From positions 1-5,939 of the forward strand of contig JAEWLD010000028.1 of the NCBI GenBank assembly GCA_023393485.1: 5,939 nt of DNA. The letters run 5' to 3'. The notes below the pieces were generated by a model, which had not been told where the DNA came from, ran no database searches, and was given only the letters and a program-made list of their open reading frames with translations. This stretch comes from Bacteroidota bacterium. GTDB taxonomy: Bacteria > Bacteroidota > Bacteroidia > Flavobacteriales > Flavobacteriaceae. Position 1 is the stretch's first letter. Each line of letters begins with the position of its first letter. Of this stretch, positions 1 to 5,612 are shown piece by piece. The position numbers were made by a program, and so were the translations under genes.

Positions 1-400
1 CCTGAATCAGAAAATCGAAATGCGCCTTGGAATGATACGCTTCGAGTGCGTGCAAATCATTGATTTTCCTCACACCTGAACCACGAAGCCCGATGTCGGG
101 TTTGCAAATCAGCGGAAAGCGAATGCCCGATTTTTGAAGTTGGATGATGACATCGGGAAATGGAATGTCCTGTTTGACCAATTCGGTTTTTGGATAATAA
201 TCCGTTGGAATCATGTCGTAGATCTGCATTTTGCTTTCGGCCATGAAACCGCCGTTTTTGATCGTCGGGTTCGACGCATTGAAAAAGAAAATTGACCGCG
301 CCCGGAGTGAAAAATACATCCATTGCAAAATCACCGGAAAATAAATCGGGAAAAACGGCCAATATTCCCAGTGTGTCAATCGATGCCAAAAAAGCTTCAT
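1..400 (-). CDS. ATP-grasp domain protein, N-terminal 133 residues (cut by window edge)
   Basis: This frame starts at ATG 400-398 and stays open to the left edge, so only the N-terminal 133 residues are visible. Residues 15-47 are rich in aromatic and hydrophobic residues (WPFFPIYFPVILQWMYF, then RSIFFFNASNP), suggesting a membrane-associated or buried N-terminus. A GGFMAESK stretch (50-57) is followed by YPKTEL (69-74). At 95-112, FPLICKPDIGLRGSGV resembles the strand and glycine-rich loop by which ATP-grasp ligases hold ATP, with K100 the likely nucleotide-binding lysine. Related flavobacterial proteins are often annotated as D-alanine--D-alanine ligase, but I see no basis for that substrate; a carboxylate-amine or peptide ligase of unknown substrate is safer. 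The start overlaps the NRDE stop as ATGA (4 bases), which implies translational coupling and fixes the start. A different frame at 57-389 is only a shadow. The ATP-grasp call is fairly sure; the substrate is unknown. Confidence 0.82.
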   Translation of the reverse strand, partial: MKLFWHRLTHWEYWPFFPIYFPVILQWMYFSLRARSIFFFNASNPTIKNGGFMAESKMQIYDMIPTDYYPKTELVKQDIPFPDVIIQLQKSGIRFPLICKPDIGLRGSGVRKINDLHALEAYHSKAHFDFLIQ

Positions 401-1104
401 ACGATCTCGAACGAGTGGACGTAATCTTTGTGCCCGGTCAAATCGTGGTAATTCATTTTGACCTTTGTGTCATGGATGACGGTTTGGGTGATGCTCAGCG
501 TTTTAAGGAAATTATTGCGGTTGATGACCAGCCCGTTTTCTGTATCGCCGGACTCGGTGTAATGATGAAAATGATACATGTCCTTGCCCGACGGATGTTG
601 GTTGAACCGCATGAAATTGGCAAACCATTTCTCCCTTTTTTCTCGTATTTCCTTCGGATACAAACTCGTTGAAGACCAGATATGATTGGCGCTCGCATCG
701 GGCAAAACCGCATTTTTTTGTGCGCCGTCCCATCTGAGCTGAAACAATTTTCCGGCTTCATAAAGTACCAGCGTAAACGGTTCGATATCGGTCAAATCAA
801 TATCATTCCACATCTGCGAGGGCAATTTCGCACTGATGATGTCGAGCACGATAAGCCCGCGGCTTTTGCGATACGGCGGATTCCAAACGTGTTTTTCGGC
901 CGCGCCATTGAGCAAAACCAAGACGTTTGCATGTTCGTCAATCGCGTACCATGTGCCGCCGGCCTGCGGATCTTTCGGAAATACTACGATTTTGTCATTG
1001 ATCAGATGATTGCGCGGCTCGACTGCCTGACGCAAAACCTGTTCGTCGCGGTTTGACGTGATGATGGTTTTATTGCCTGATTTGACAAAAGTTACTGTGC
1101 ACAT
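397..1104 (-). CDS. NRDE family protein (TANGO2-like)
   Basis: This is a complete 235-residue protein of the NRDE (TANGO2, formerly DUF833) family. It begins MCTVTF and carries the family signature SNRDE at residues 17-21. DPQAGGTWYA (45-54) and LLNG (64-67) follow, both typical of the N-terminal half, and IWSSTSLY at 142-149 is another family-like segment. Cys2 would be N-terminal after removal of Met1. This resembles Ntn-hydrolase-type nucleophiles, and members are often grouped with that fold, but a reaction has not been firmly established. The animal relative TANGO2/HRG-9 is linked to haem trafficking; carrying that over to bacteria is inference. No signal peptide or membrane segment is seen, so it should be cytoplasmic. 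Its first 13 bases overlap the end of the DinB-like gene and its stop overlaps the ATP-grasp start by 4 bases, placing it inside a tightly packed operon. Confidence 0.93.
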   Translation of the reverse strand: MCTVTFVKSGNKTIITSNRDEQVLRQAVEPRNHLINDKIVVFPKDPQAGGTWYAIDEHANVLVLLNGAAEKHVWNPPYRKSRGLIVLDIISAKLPSQMWNDIDLTDIEPFTLVLYEAGKLFQLRWDGAQKNAVLPDASANHIWSSTSLYPKEIREKREKWFANFMRFNQHPSGKDMYHFHHYTESGDTENGLVINRNNFLKTLSITQTVIHDTKVKMNYHDLTGHKDYVHSFEIV

Positions 1105-1580
1105 TGTTTTCTATATTCGATCGTTGAAGGCGCCACGCCGAAATTCGCATCGACCGCCACATTTTCGCACTCAAGCAAGGCCACTTTTATCAGCGCCTGG
1201 TGATGGATGCAATGTTCAAGATTATACAATAATTCACGTCTATAATTGCTTTCGATTGAGATTTCATCACCACCGATGACTTGCTCCAACCGCAATTTCT
1301 TGTTGGGCCGGTCAATCGCGGCGGCGATGCTCTTGATCGCCAGGATCGCAAAAGCGGTGTTGGACTGCATTGCCGGACTGCGCTGGCGATTGTCGTAATT
1401 GATCACGCCCGAATCGTAATTGTTGAGCATGCACTGGAACATTTCAACCACGTGCCGCGTATGCTGGCCGATGGTCGCATTACTGAGCGCCGCGCATGGC
1501 TCGGCATACCGCGCATCGGAAAGCTGGCCGAGCAATCCCACAAGTTCATCAAGACTATTATTGACCGATGTTAAAAGCAT
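1092..1580 (-). CDS. DinB family (DinB/YfiT-like) putative metalloenzyme
   Basis: This 162-residue protein has the mostly helical composition of the DinB/YfiT four-helix bundle superfamily. Candidate metal ligands are visible: H40 in GQHTRHVVEMF (38-48; H43 is also present) and H123 with H127 in NLEHCIHHQALI (120-131). This matches the usual triad of one histidine in helix 2 and an HxxxH pair in helix 3. The C-terminal FGVAPSTIEYR (147-157) is a familiar ending in Bacteroidota members. Family members include thiol-dependent S-transferases and DNA-damage-induced proteins, but many have no known reaction and none can be assigned here. It lacks a signal peptide and should be cytoplasmic. The start is one base after the stop of the DoxX-like gene, and the end overlaps the NRDE gene by 13 bases. 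The family call is good; the substrate is unknown. Confidence 0.87.
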   Translation of the reverse strand: MLLTSVNNSLDELVGLLGQLSDARYAEPCAALSNATIGQHTRHVVEMFQCMLNNYDSGVINYDNRQRSPAMQSNTAFAILAIKSIAAAIDRPNKKLRLEQVIGGDEISIESNYRRELLYNLEHCIHHQALIKVALLECENVAVDANFGVAPSTIEYRKQCAQ

Positions 1581-1581
1581 G

Positions 1582-1965
1582 TCACGTCAATTTTAAAAAC
1601 GGAATTTCCCGTTTGTTCAAATAGGCCAAAACGGCGCAGCAGGCAAATGCCACAAGCGCCAACCCGAAAAGCAGTCCGCCGTCGTTCCTGACTTCGATTC
1701 CGAGTACAAAAAGATGCGAAACGATTGCGCCAGCCATTATTCCCATTCCGAGCAACGCGCCGTAAATCGTAGTGCGCGGAAAAAGTATAAGTATCGACGC
1801 GATGAGTTCGGCAATGCCCGAACCAATCCTGCCAAAGGGTTCGATTCCAAGCATTTGAAATATATAGACCGATTCGTCGCTCGCGGTAAATTTAAAAAAT
1901 AATGTCTGCAAAAAAATTACTGCGGAAACAATTCTTAAAATCCATGATAAAATATTAGTTTTCAT
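1582..1965 (-). CDS. DoxX/MauE-like four-helix integral membrane protein
   Basis: This is a 127-residue, strongly hydrophobic protein with about four membrane helices, at roughly residues 5-25, 47-63, 67-90 and 98-116. Between helices 1 and 2 lies FKFTASDESVYIFQMLGIEP (24-43), and helix 2 contains the acidic GIAELIAS (50-57). This layout is characteristic of small DoxX-like or MauE-type membrane proteins. These are variously tied to quinone or thiol redox chemistry, but this subgroup has no proven role. The start chosen is ATG 1965-1963, which overlaps the YHS stop by one base (TGATG). A GTG one codon upstream at 1968 is an alternative that adds one residue and gives a 4-base GTGA overlap. 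Coupling to the YHS gene holds either way. The next gene starts after a one-base gap. Confidence 0.85.
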   Translation of the reverse strand: MKTNILSWILRIVSAVIFLQTLFFKFTASDESVYIFQMLGIEPFGRIGSGIAELIASILILFPRTTIYGALLGMGIMAGAIVSHLFVLGIEVRNDGGLLFGLALVAFACCAVLAYLNKREIPFLKLT

Positions 1966-2426
1966 CACTTTATGATTTTATCCCAGTTGGCATCGGCTTT
2001 CTTTTTGAGCGCCGGTTCCTCCTTGTTCCAGCTTTTGAGCGTGTTGTTCAAAAACCTGTTGTAGAACAGGTACAGTTTACCGTCGACGATCTTAAAAGTT
2101 TCCGGGTCGACTTCGACTTTTTCGCCGTGATCGCCCATCGCAAACGCACACCAACCGCCGTATTGCGGCTCATAGCCTGATGGATTTTTCAAAAATGCAG
2201 CTTTGTCTGCCTCACTGGCAAACTGATAGACAACGCCCTGATGCGATACGGCCAGCGACGCGTTTCCTTTGACGGCCTTCTTCTGCTTAAAGTAGGCGAC
2301 CGGATCATAACCCTGAATCGCGACTTTGCCATCCAGATTGAAATTGGCGGCGCGGGTTGCCGGATTCTGCGCCGATGCCGAAAACGCGAACAACATCGCG
2401 ATTGCTAAAAATACATTACGTTTCAT
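1965..2426 (-). CDS. Secreted YHS domain-containing protein
   Basis: This is a 153-residue exported protein. The first 20 residues form a typical Sec signal peptide: basic MKRN, a hydrophobic core, then SASAQ with likely cleavage after SASA. There is no Cys next to the cleavage site, so it is not an obvious lipoprotein and should be periplasmic. The mature part carries a YHS domain: IQGYDPVAYF (37-46), a HQGVVYQFAS strand pair (62-71), then FLKNPSGYEPQYGGWCAFAMG (78-98) with the single Cys93. A second conserved block is FKIVDGKLYLFYN (111-123). YHS domains are small, often Cys-containing modules found in copper ATPases and other metal-related proteins; metal binding here is an inference. The C-terminus (130-153) is lysine-rich and probably helical. 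It is the first gene of the five-gene operon, with a promoter-like element just upstream. Confidence 0.9.
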   Translation of the reverse strand: MKRNVFLAIAMLFAFSASAQNPATRAANFNLDGKVAIQGYDPVAYFKQKKAVKGNASLAVSHQGVVYQFASEADKAAFLKNPSGYEPQYGGWCAFAMGDHGEKVEVDPETFKIVDGKLYLFYNRFLNNTLKSWNKEEPALKKKADANWDKIIK

Positions 2427-2448
2427 GTTAAATGGTTTTTGATTTCAG

Positions 2449-2456
2449 CAAATTTA
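2449..2456 (-). promoter_or_regulatory. Putative -7 promoter element for the YHS operon
   Basis: On the minus strand the sequence TAAATTTG matches the Bacteroidota -7 consensus TAnnTTTG exactly. It ends 22 bases before the YHS start codon, implying a leader of under 20 bases. No TTG/TTTG sits at the expected -33 distance, so the promoter may need an activator, or the match may be chance in an AT-rich gap. A 5-bp inverted repeat (CCGAC at 2459-2463, GTCGG at 2479-2483) spans the region where the -33 element would be. Confidence 0.45.
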
Positions 2457-2504
2457 TTCCGACGTGGCTTTTCGGTTTGTCGGCTGGTTGACAATTCGCG
2501 CAAT

Positions 2505-3182
2505 TTAAAGCCGCGACAAATCCGGAATCAGGATTTCCTTCCGATTGTAAACCAGTGTGCCCGAGGCTTCGAGTTCATTGAGCATTTGCGTAGCGGTTTG
2601 GCGCGATGTACAGATGATTTGGGCGATATCGGCCTGTGTCAGGTAATTCTCAAGCGTTGCGCTATTCCCTGAGATGACACCTTCTTTTTCAGCCCAGTCT
2701 CTCAAAAAATTGTGCAGGCGGCTTTTGGCGTCTTTCGAAACCAGATTGAGATAATTGTTGCGGATGCGTTTGAGCCTGAGCCCGACGAATTTCGTATACG
2801 ATAATGCAAGGTTCGGGTTCCTGAGCAGCAAATCTTCAAAATCCGACATCAGGAAACTGCAGATCGAAACTTCGTCAGTCAGGACTTTCGCGTATTCATT
2901 CACTTCTTTGTCGGTCTCGAGTTCAAGCTCGCCGAACAAATCGCCTTTGCGGATAATGTCCTTGATGGTCTCGTTTCCATCGTCGTCGACCGAAACGATT
3001 TTAATATTGCCGCGCTTGAGCAGGAAAATCCGCGGCACGTCGGATTGAGAGAAATAAATGATTTCGCCTTTCCTGGCCTTTTTAAACCCGACGATGATGC
3101 AAAGCTGCTTGATCTGGCCGTAGCTCAGCGTGCGAAACAATTTGTGGTCGCGCAGATACCAGTATTTGAGCTCGTCGTACAT
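2505..3182 (-). CDS. Crp/Fnr family transcriptional regulator
   Basis: This is a 225-residue regulator with an N-terminal cyclic-nucleotide-binding-type beta-roll (about residues 15-125), a long dimerisation helix (about 126-150) and a C-terminal winged helix-turn-helix. The HTH is clear at 181-206: LTQADIAQII then TSRQTATQMLNELE, where SRQTATQML is the recognition helix. The beta-roll shows IFLLKRGNIKI (52-62) and GDLFGELEL (80-88). After GELEL, the Arg-Ser pair that holds the cAMP phosphate in Crp is absent (NEYAKV instead), and no N-terminal Fnr-type cysteine cluster is present. It is therefore probably neither a classical cAMP receptor nor an iron-sulfur oxygen sensor; its ligand is unknown. 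I chose ATG 3182-3180, giving the MYDELKYWYLRDH start. A GTG at 3209 would add nine residues but lies inside the repeat element. It lies 78 bases upstream of the YHS operon on the same strand, so local regulation is plausible. Confidence 0.93.
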   Translation of the reverse strand: MYDELKYWYLRDHKLFRTLSYGQIKQLCIIVGFKKARKGEIIYFSQSDVPRIFLLKRGNIKIVSVDDDGNETIKDIIRKGDLFGELELETDKEVNEYAKVLTDEVSICSFLMSDFEDLLLRNPNLALSYTKFVGLRLKRIRNNYLNLVSKDAKSRLHNFLRDWAEKEGVISGNSATLENYLTQADIAQIICTSRQTATQMLNELEASGTLVYNRKEILIPDLSRL

Positions 3183-3197
3183 GAGATAAAGATACTG

Positions 3198-3333
3198 ATT
3201 TTTGGACACGCAGCGCTTGGGACACGGCTGTGCCTAAAGACACTGCGCCTTGGAAAGAATTATCTAATCCAAAGCGCAGCGTGTAAAGTGCGGTAACACG
3301 GAAGTGTCTGAAAGCCCGTCGCGTGTCTAAAAT
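3198..3333. repeat. Nested inverted-repeat element filling the acdh-crp gap
   Basis: Nearly the whole gap between the dehydrogenase stop and the regulator start is internally repetitive. The ends are imperfect inverted repeats: ATTTTTGGACACGC from 3198 and, on the other strand from 3333, ATTTTAGACACGC. Inside, GACACG-N11-AGACAC (3221-3243) recurs inverted as GACACG-N12-AGACAC (3327 to 3304). The core is a hairpin: CTGCGCCTTGG (3243-3253) pairs with CCAAAGCGCAG (3269-3279) at 10 of 11 positions around a 15-base loop. The right arm can instead pair with ACACGCAGCGCTTGG (3206-3220), with one mismatch and one bulge. A small hairpin, ACAC-GGAA-GTGT, occupies 3296-3307. It has no open frame of note. 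It could be a REP- or MITE-like element, or a structured leader of the regulator mRNA. No T-run follows the stems, so a simple intrinsic terminator is unlikely. Confidence 0.6.
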
Positions 3334-4476
3334 CTAGTCCTTCAATATCGACCTCGAAATCACAATTTTCTGAATCTCGCTCGTGCCTTCATAAATCTGC
3401 GTAATCTTCGCATCGCGCATCATGCGCTCAACGTGATATTCGGCAACATAGCCGTTTCCGCCATGGATTTGAACGGCTTCAATCGTAGTGTCCATCGCCA
3501 CTTGTGAAGCGTACAATTTTGCCATCGCGCCAGATTCAGAAATGTCAAGCCCTTGGTCTTTTTCAAACGCAGCTTTCAAACAAAGCAGTTTCGCAGCCAT
3601 GATATTGACGTGCATGTCTGCCAATTTGAATGCAATTGCCTGGTGTTTTGAAATTTCTTTGCCGAAAGCTTTCCGCTCTTTTGAGTATTTCAACGCCAAT
3701 TCATATGCGCCGGTCGCAATTCCGAGTGCTTGCGACGCGATTCCGATACGGCCGCCATTCAAAACCGCCATTGCGAAATTAAACCCGAATCCGTCGGCGC
3801 CTATGCGGTTTTCCTTCGGGACTTTTACATCGGTGAACATCAGTGAATGCGTGTCCGAACCGCGGATTCCCATTTTCTTTTCCTTCGGCCCGATTTCAAA
3901 ACCAGGCCAGCCTTTTTCAACGATGAATGCATTGATTCCTTTGTGGCCTTTTTCGACATCTGTCTGTGCCATCACAAGATAGGTCGACGCCGTGGCGCCA
4001 TTGGTAATCCAGTTTTTGGTACCGTTCAACAGATAGTGGTCGCCTTTGTCAATCGCAGTTGTCTTTTGCGATGTGGCGTCGGAGCCGGCTTCAGGCTCAG
4101 AAAGACAAAATGCGCCAATCACTTCGCCTTTGGCCAGCGGCACGAGGTATTTCATTTTTTGTTCTTCGCTGCAGTATTTTTCCATGCCGGCGCAAACCAG
4201 TGAGTTGTTGACTGACATTACAACGGCAGCAGACGCATCGACTTTTGCGATTTCGGTCATCGCCAAAACATACGAAACGCTGTCAAGGCCGGCGCCGCCA
4301 TACTTAGGATCGACCATCATTCCCAAAAAGCCCAGCTCGGCCATCATTTTTACTTGTTCGGCCGGGAACTTTGAATGTTCATCGCGTTCAATTACGCCGG
4401 GCAACAATTCCGTTTGTGCGAAATCACGCGCCGCCTGCTGTATCATCAAATGCTCTTCGGTCAGGTTAAAATCCAT
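3334..4476 (-). CDS. Acyl-CoA dehydrogenase, short-chain (butyryl-CoA) type
   Basis: This is a complete 380-residue FAD-dependent acyl-CoA dehydrogenase that inserts the alpha-beta double bond into acyl-CoA thioesters and passes electrons to electron-transfer flavoprotein. The N-terminal helical domain (about 1-115) is followed by signature 1, GAFCLSEPEAGSD (121-133), and the FAD-contacting WITNG (156-160). GRIGIASQALG (242-252) closely matches short-chain family members. Signature 2, QIHGGNGYVAEYHVERMMRD (336-355), precedes IYEGTSEIQ (361-369), where E363 is the expected catalytic base, in the SCAD/MCAD position and not the isovaleryl-type one. Length and start (MDFNLTEEH, ATG 4476-4474) fit the family. 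An 18-residue upstream extension is rejected because it runs through the promoter region. Substrate may be butyryl- or short branched-chain acyl-CoA; sequence alone does not settle this. It is divergent from anmK and lies upstream of the Crp/Fnr gene on the same strand. Confidence 0.96.
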   Translation of the reverse strand: MDFNLTEEHLMIQQAARDFAQTELLPGVIERDEHSKFPAEQVKMMAELGFLGMMVDPKYGGAGLDSVSYVLAMTEIAKVDASAAVVMSVNNSLVCAGMEKYCSEEQKMKYLVPLAKGEVIGAFCLSEPEAGSDATSQKTTAIDKGDHYLLNGTKNWITNGATASTYLVMAQTDVEKGHKGINAFIVEKGWPGFEIGPKEKKMGIRGSDTHSLMFTDVKVPKENRIGADGFGFNFAMAVLNGGRIGIASQALGIATGAYELALKYSKERKAFGKEISKHQAIAFKLADMHVNIMAAKLLCLKAAFEKDQGLDISESGAMAKLYASQVAMDTTIEAVQIHGGNGYVAEYHVERMMRDAKITQIYEGTSEIQKIVISRSILKD

Positions 4477-4501
4477 CAGTATTCGTTTTAAAATTGTGGG
4501 C

Positions 4502-4531
4502 CAAATATAGTATTTTTGGTTCGGATACAAA
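4502..4531 (-). promoter_or_regulatory. Putative promoter of the acyl-CoA dehydrogenase gene
   Basis: On the minus strand TTTG (4531-4528) is followed after 18 bases by TATATTTG (4509-4502). Together they match the Bacteroidota two-part promoter, -33 TTTG and -7 TAnnTTTG. The -7 element ends 25 bases before the dehydrogenase ATG, giving a leader of about 20 bases. This is the best-formed promoter in the window. Confidence 0.6.
4511..4518 (+). promoter_or_regulatory. Putative -7 promoter element of anmK
   Basis: On the plus strand TATTTTTG matches TAnnTTTG exactly and lies 17 bases before the anmK ATG. Only a weak -33 candidate (TTTT, 4486-4489) is present. It stands one base away from the opposing -7 element of the dehydrogenase gene, so the two promoters must compete for the same DNA. 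Confidence 0.5.
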
Positions 4532-4535
4532 CCAA

Positions 4536-5612
4536 ATGAATCAAGAAAACTACAACGTTATCGGCGTTATGTCGGGCACGTCGCTCGACGGAATAGACCT
4601 CGCGCACATCAGTTTCAAATTGATTGAAGGCAGATGGCATTTTGAGATTTTTGAATGCGAAACCGTCGCCTACACCGATGATTGGCCTGGCAAACTCAAG
4701 CAAGCGGTCTCATTCTCAGCGGATGGATTGGAGCAGTTAAACTTCTCCTATACGCAACTCCTGGGCAAGATCATCAAAAGCTTTATCGAAAAACACAAGA
4801 TCAAAGGCATCGACGCTGTTTGTTCGCACGGCCACACAATTTTACACCAACCCCAAAACGGATTGACCTTGCAGATCGGCAACTTGCCTGAGATTGCCGA
4901 AATCGTCGGCCAAACCGTTGTTTGTGATTTCCGTGTTGATGATGTTGCGCTCGGCGGTCAGGGCGCGCCGCTGGTCCCGATTGGCGACCGGATGCTTTTT
5001 CCCGATTACGATTTCTGCCTGAATCTCGGCGGGTTTTCAAACGTATCCTTTGAAACAGACGCGGGGCGCATCGCATTTGACATTTGCCCGGTCAATACCG
5101 TCTTAAATTTCTATGCCGATTTGTTAGGCCTCGATTATGACGACAAAGGCGCAATCGCGCGCAGCGGACAAGTTGACCATGATCTACTTTCGGCGTTGAA
5201 TGCGATTGCTTTTTACGATCAAAATTGGCCGAAATCGCTCGGTTTTGAGTTCGTAAAAGAAACCGTTTTGCCGCTCATTGAGGGTTTTGACATTCCGATT
5301 GAAAATATTCTGCGGACTTTTTGCCAGCACGTCGCCATCCAGATTGCCGCAGCGCTTCCGACCAAAACCGGCAAAATGCTCGTCACCGGCGGCGGTGCGT
5401 ACAATGACTTTTTGATTGAACGGATCCGGTCTCATTTGCCCGAAACCGATATCGTCATTCCGTCAAAAAAAATTCTCGAATTTAAGGAAGCGTTGATTTT
5501 CGCGTTGCTTGGCGTATTGAAATTACGTGGCGAAATCAATGTTTTGGCGAGTGTGACAGGCGCTTTGCGCGACCACAGTTCGGGACGGATTTTTAATAAA
5601 TTAAATTTTTGA
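4536..5612 (+). CDS. anmK: Anhydro-N-acetylmuramic acid kinase (AnmK)
   Basis: This is a complete 358-residue kinase of the AnmK family (E. coli AnmK has 369). It hydrolyses the 1,6-anhydro ring of anhydro-MurNAc and phosphorylates it with ATP to MurNAc-6-phosphate during cytoplasmic recycling of peptidoglycan, feeding MurQ. The N-terminal phosphate-binding motif is GVMSGTSLDGIDLAH (10-24). SHGHTILHQP (97-106), QIGNLPEIAE (113-122), DFRVDDVALGGQGAPLVP (131-148) and LNLGGFSNV (162-170) are all family signatures. FDICPVNT (181-188) holds D182, the expected catalytic base, and LVTGGGAYN (282-290) is the second nucleotide-binding loop. The start is ATG 4536, directly before the first motif; an in-frame TTG at 4494 is rejected because it lies in the promoter region. 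It is divergent from the dehydrogenase and overlaps the opposing downstream gene by 12 bases. No murQ or other recycling gene is in the window. Confidence 0.97.
   Translation: MNQENYNVIGVMSGTSLDGIDLAHISFKLIEGRWHFEIFECETVAYTDDWPGKLKQAVSFSADGLEQLNFSYTQLLGKIIKSFIEKHKIKGIDAVCSHGHTILHQPQNGLTLQIGNLPEIAEIVGQTVVCDFRVDDVALGGQGAPLVPIGDRMLFPDYDFCLNLGGFSNVSFETDAGRIAFDICPVNTVLNFYADLLGLDYDDKGAIARSGQVDHDLLSALNAIAFYDQNWPKSLGFEFVKETVLPLIEGFDIPIENILRTFCQHVAIQIAAALPTKTGKMLVTGGGAYNDFLIERIRSHLPETDIVIPSKKILEFKEALIFALLGVLKLRGEINVLASVTGALRDHSSGRIFNKLNF

Noticed and set aside
57..389. Minus-strand frame of 110 residues at the left end, overlapping the ATP-grasp gene.
   Set aside because: It has low-complexity, frame-shifted-looking composition with no motif. 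The alternative frame from 400 to the edge encodes a coherent ATP-grasp N-terminus and is coupled to the NRDE gene.
682..1056. Plus-strand open frames opposite the NRDE gene (also 292-672 and 1058-1279).
   Set aside because: They are antisense shadows of well-supported minus-strand genes, with no recognisable motif and no start context.
3187..3194. Minus-strand TATCTTTA as a -7 element for the Crp/Fnr gene.
   Set aside because: It misses the final G and lies only four bases from the ATG, leaving no room for a leader. No -33 partner is present.
3183..3209. GTG start giving a nine-residue longer Crp/Fnr protein.
   Set aside because: It lies partly inside the inverted-repeat element, while the ATG at 3182 gives a typical MYDELKYW start for such regulators.
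3254..3333. Intrinsic terminator for the dehydrogenase inside the repeat element.
   Set aside because: The stems are not followed by a run of T on the transcribed strand, so a standard intrinsic terminator is not supported.
4046..4510. Plus-strand frames opposite the acyl-CoA dehydrogenase, including 3488-3982 and 3847-4203.
   Set aside because: They lie antisense to a gene with complete family signatures, and their Ser/Cys-rich composition is typical of reverse-frame reading.
4477..4530. N-terminal 18-residue extension of the acyl-CoA dehydrogenase.
   Set aside because: The extension covers the divergent promoter elements, and the family normally begins near MDFNLTEEH.
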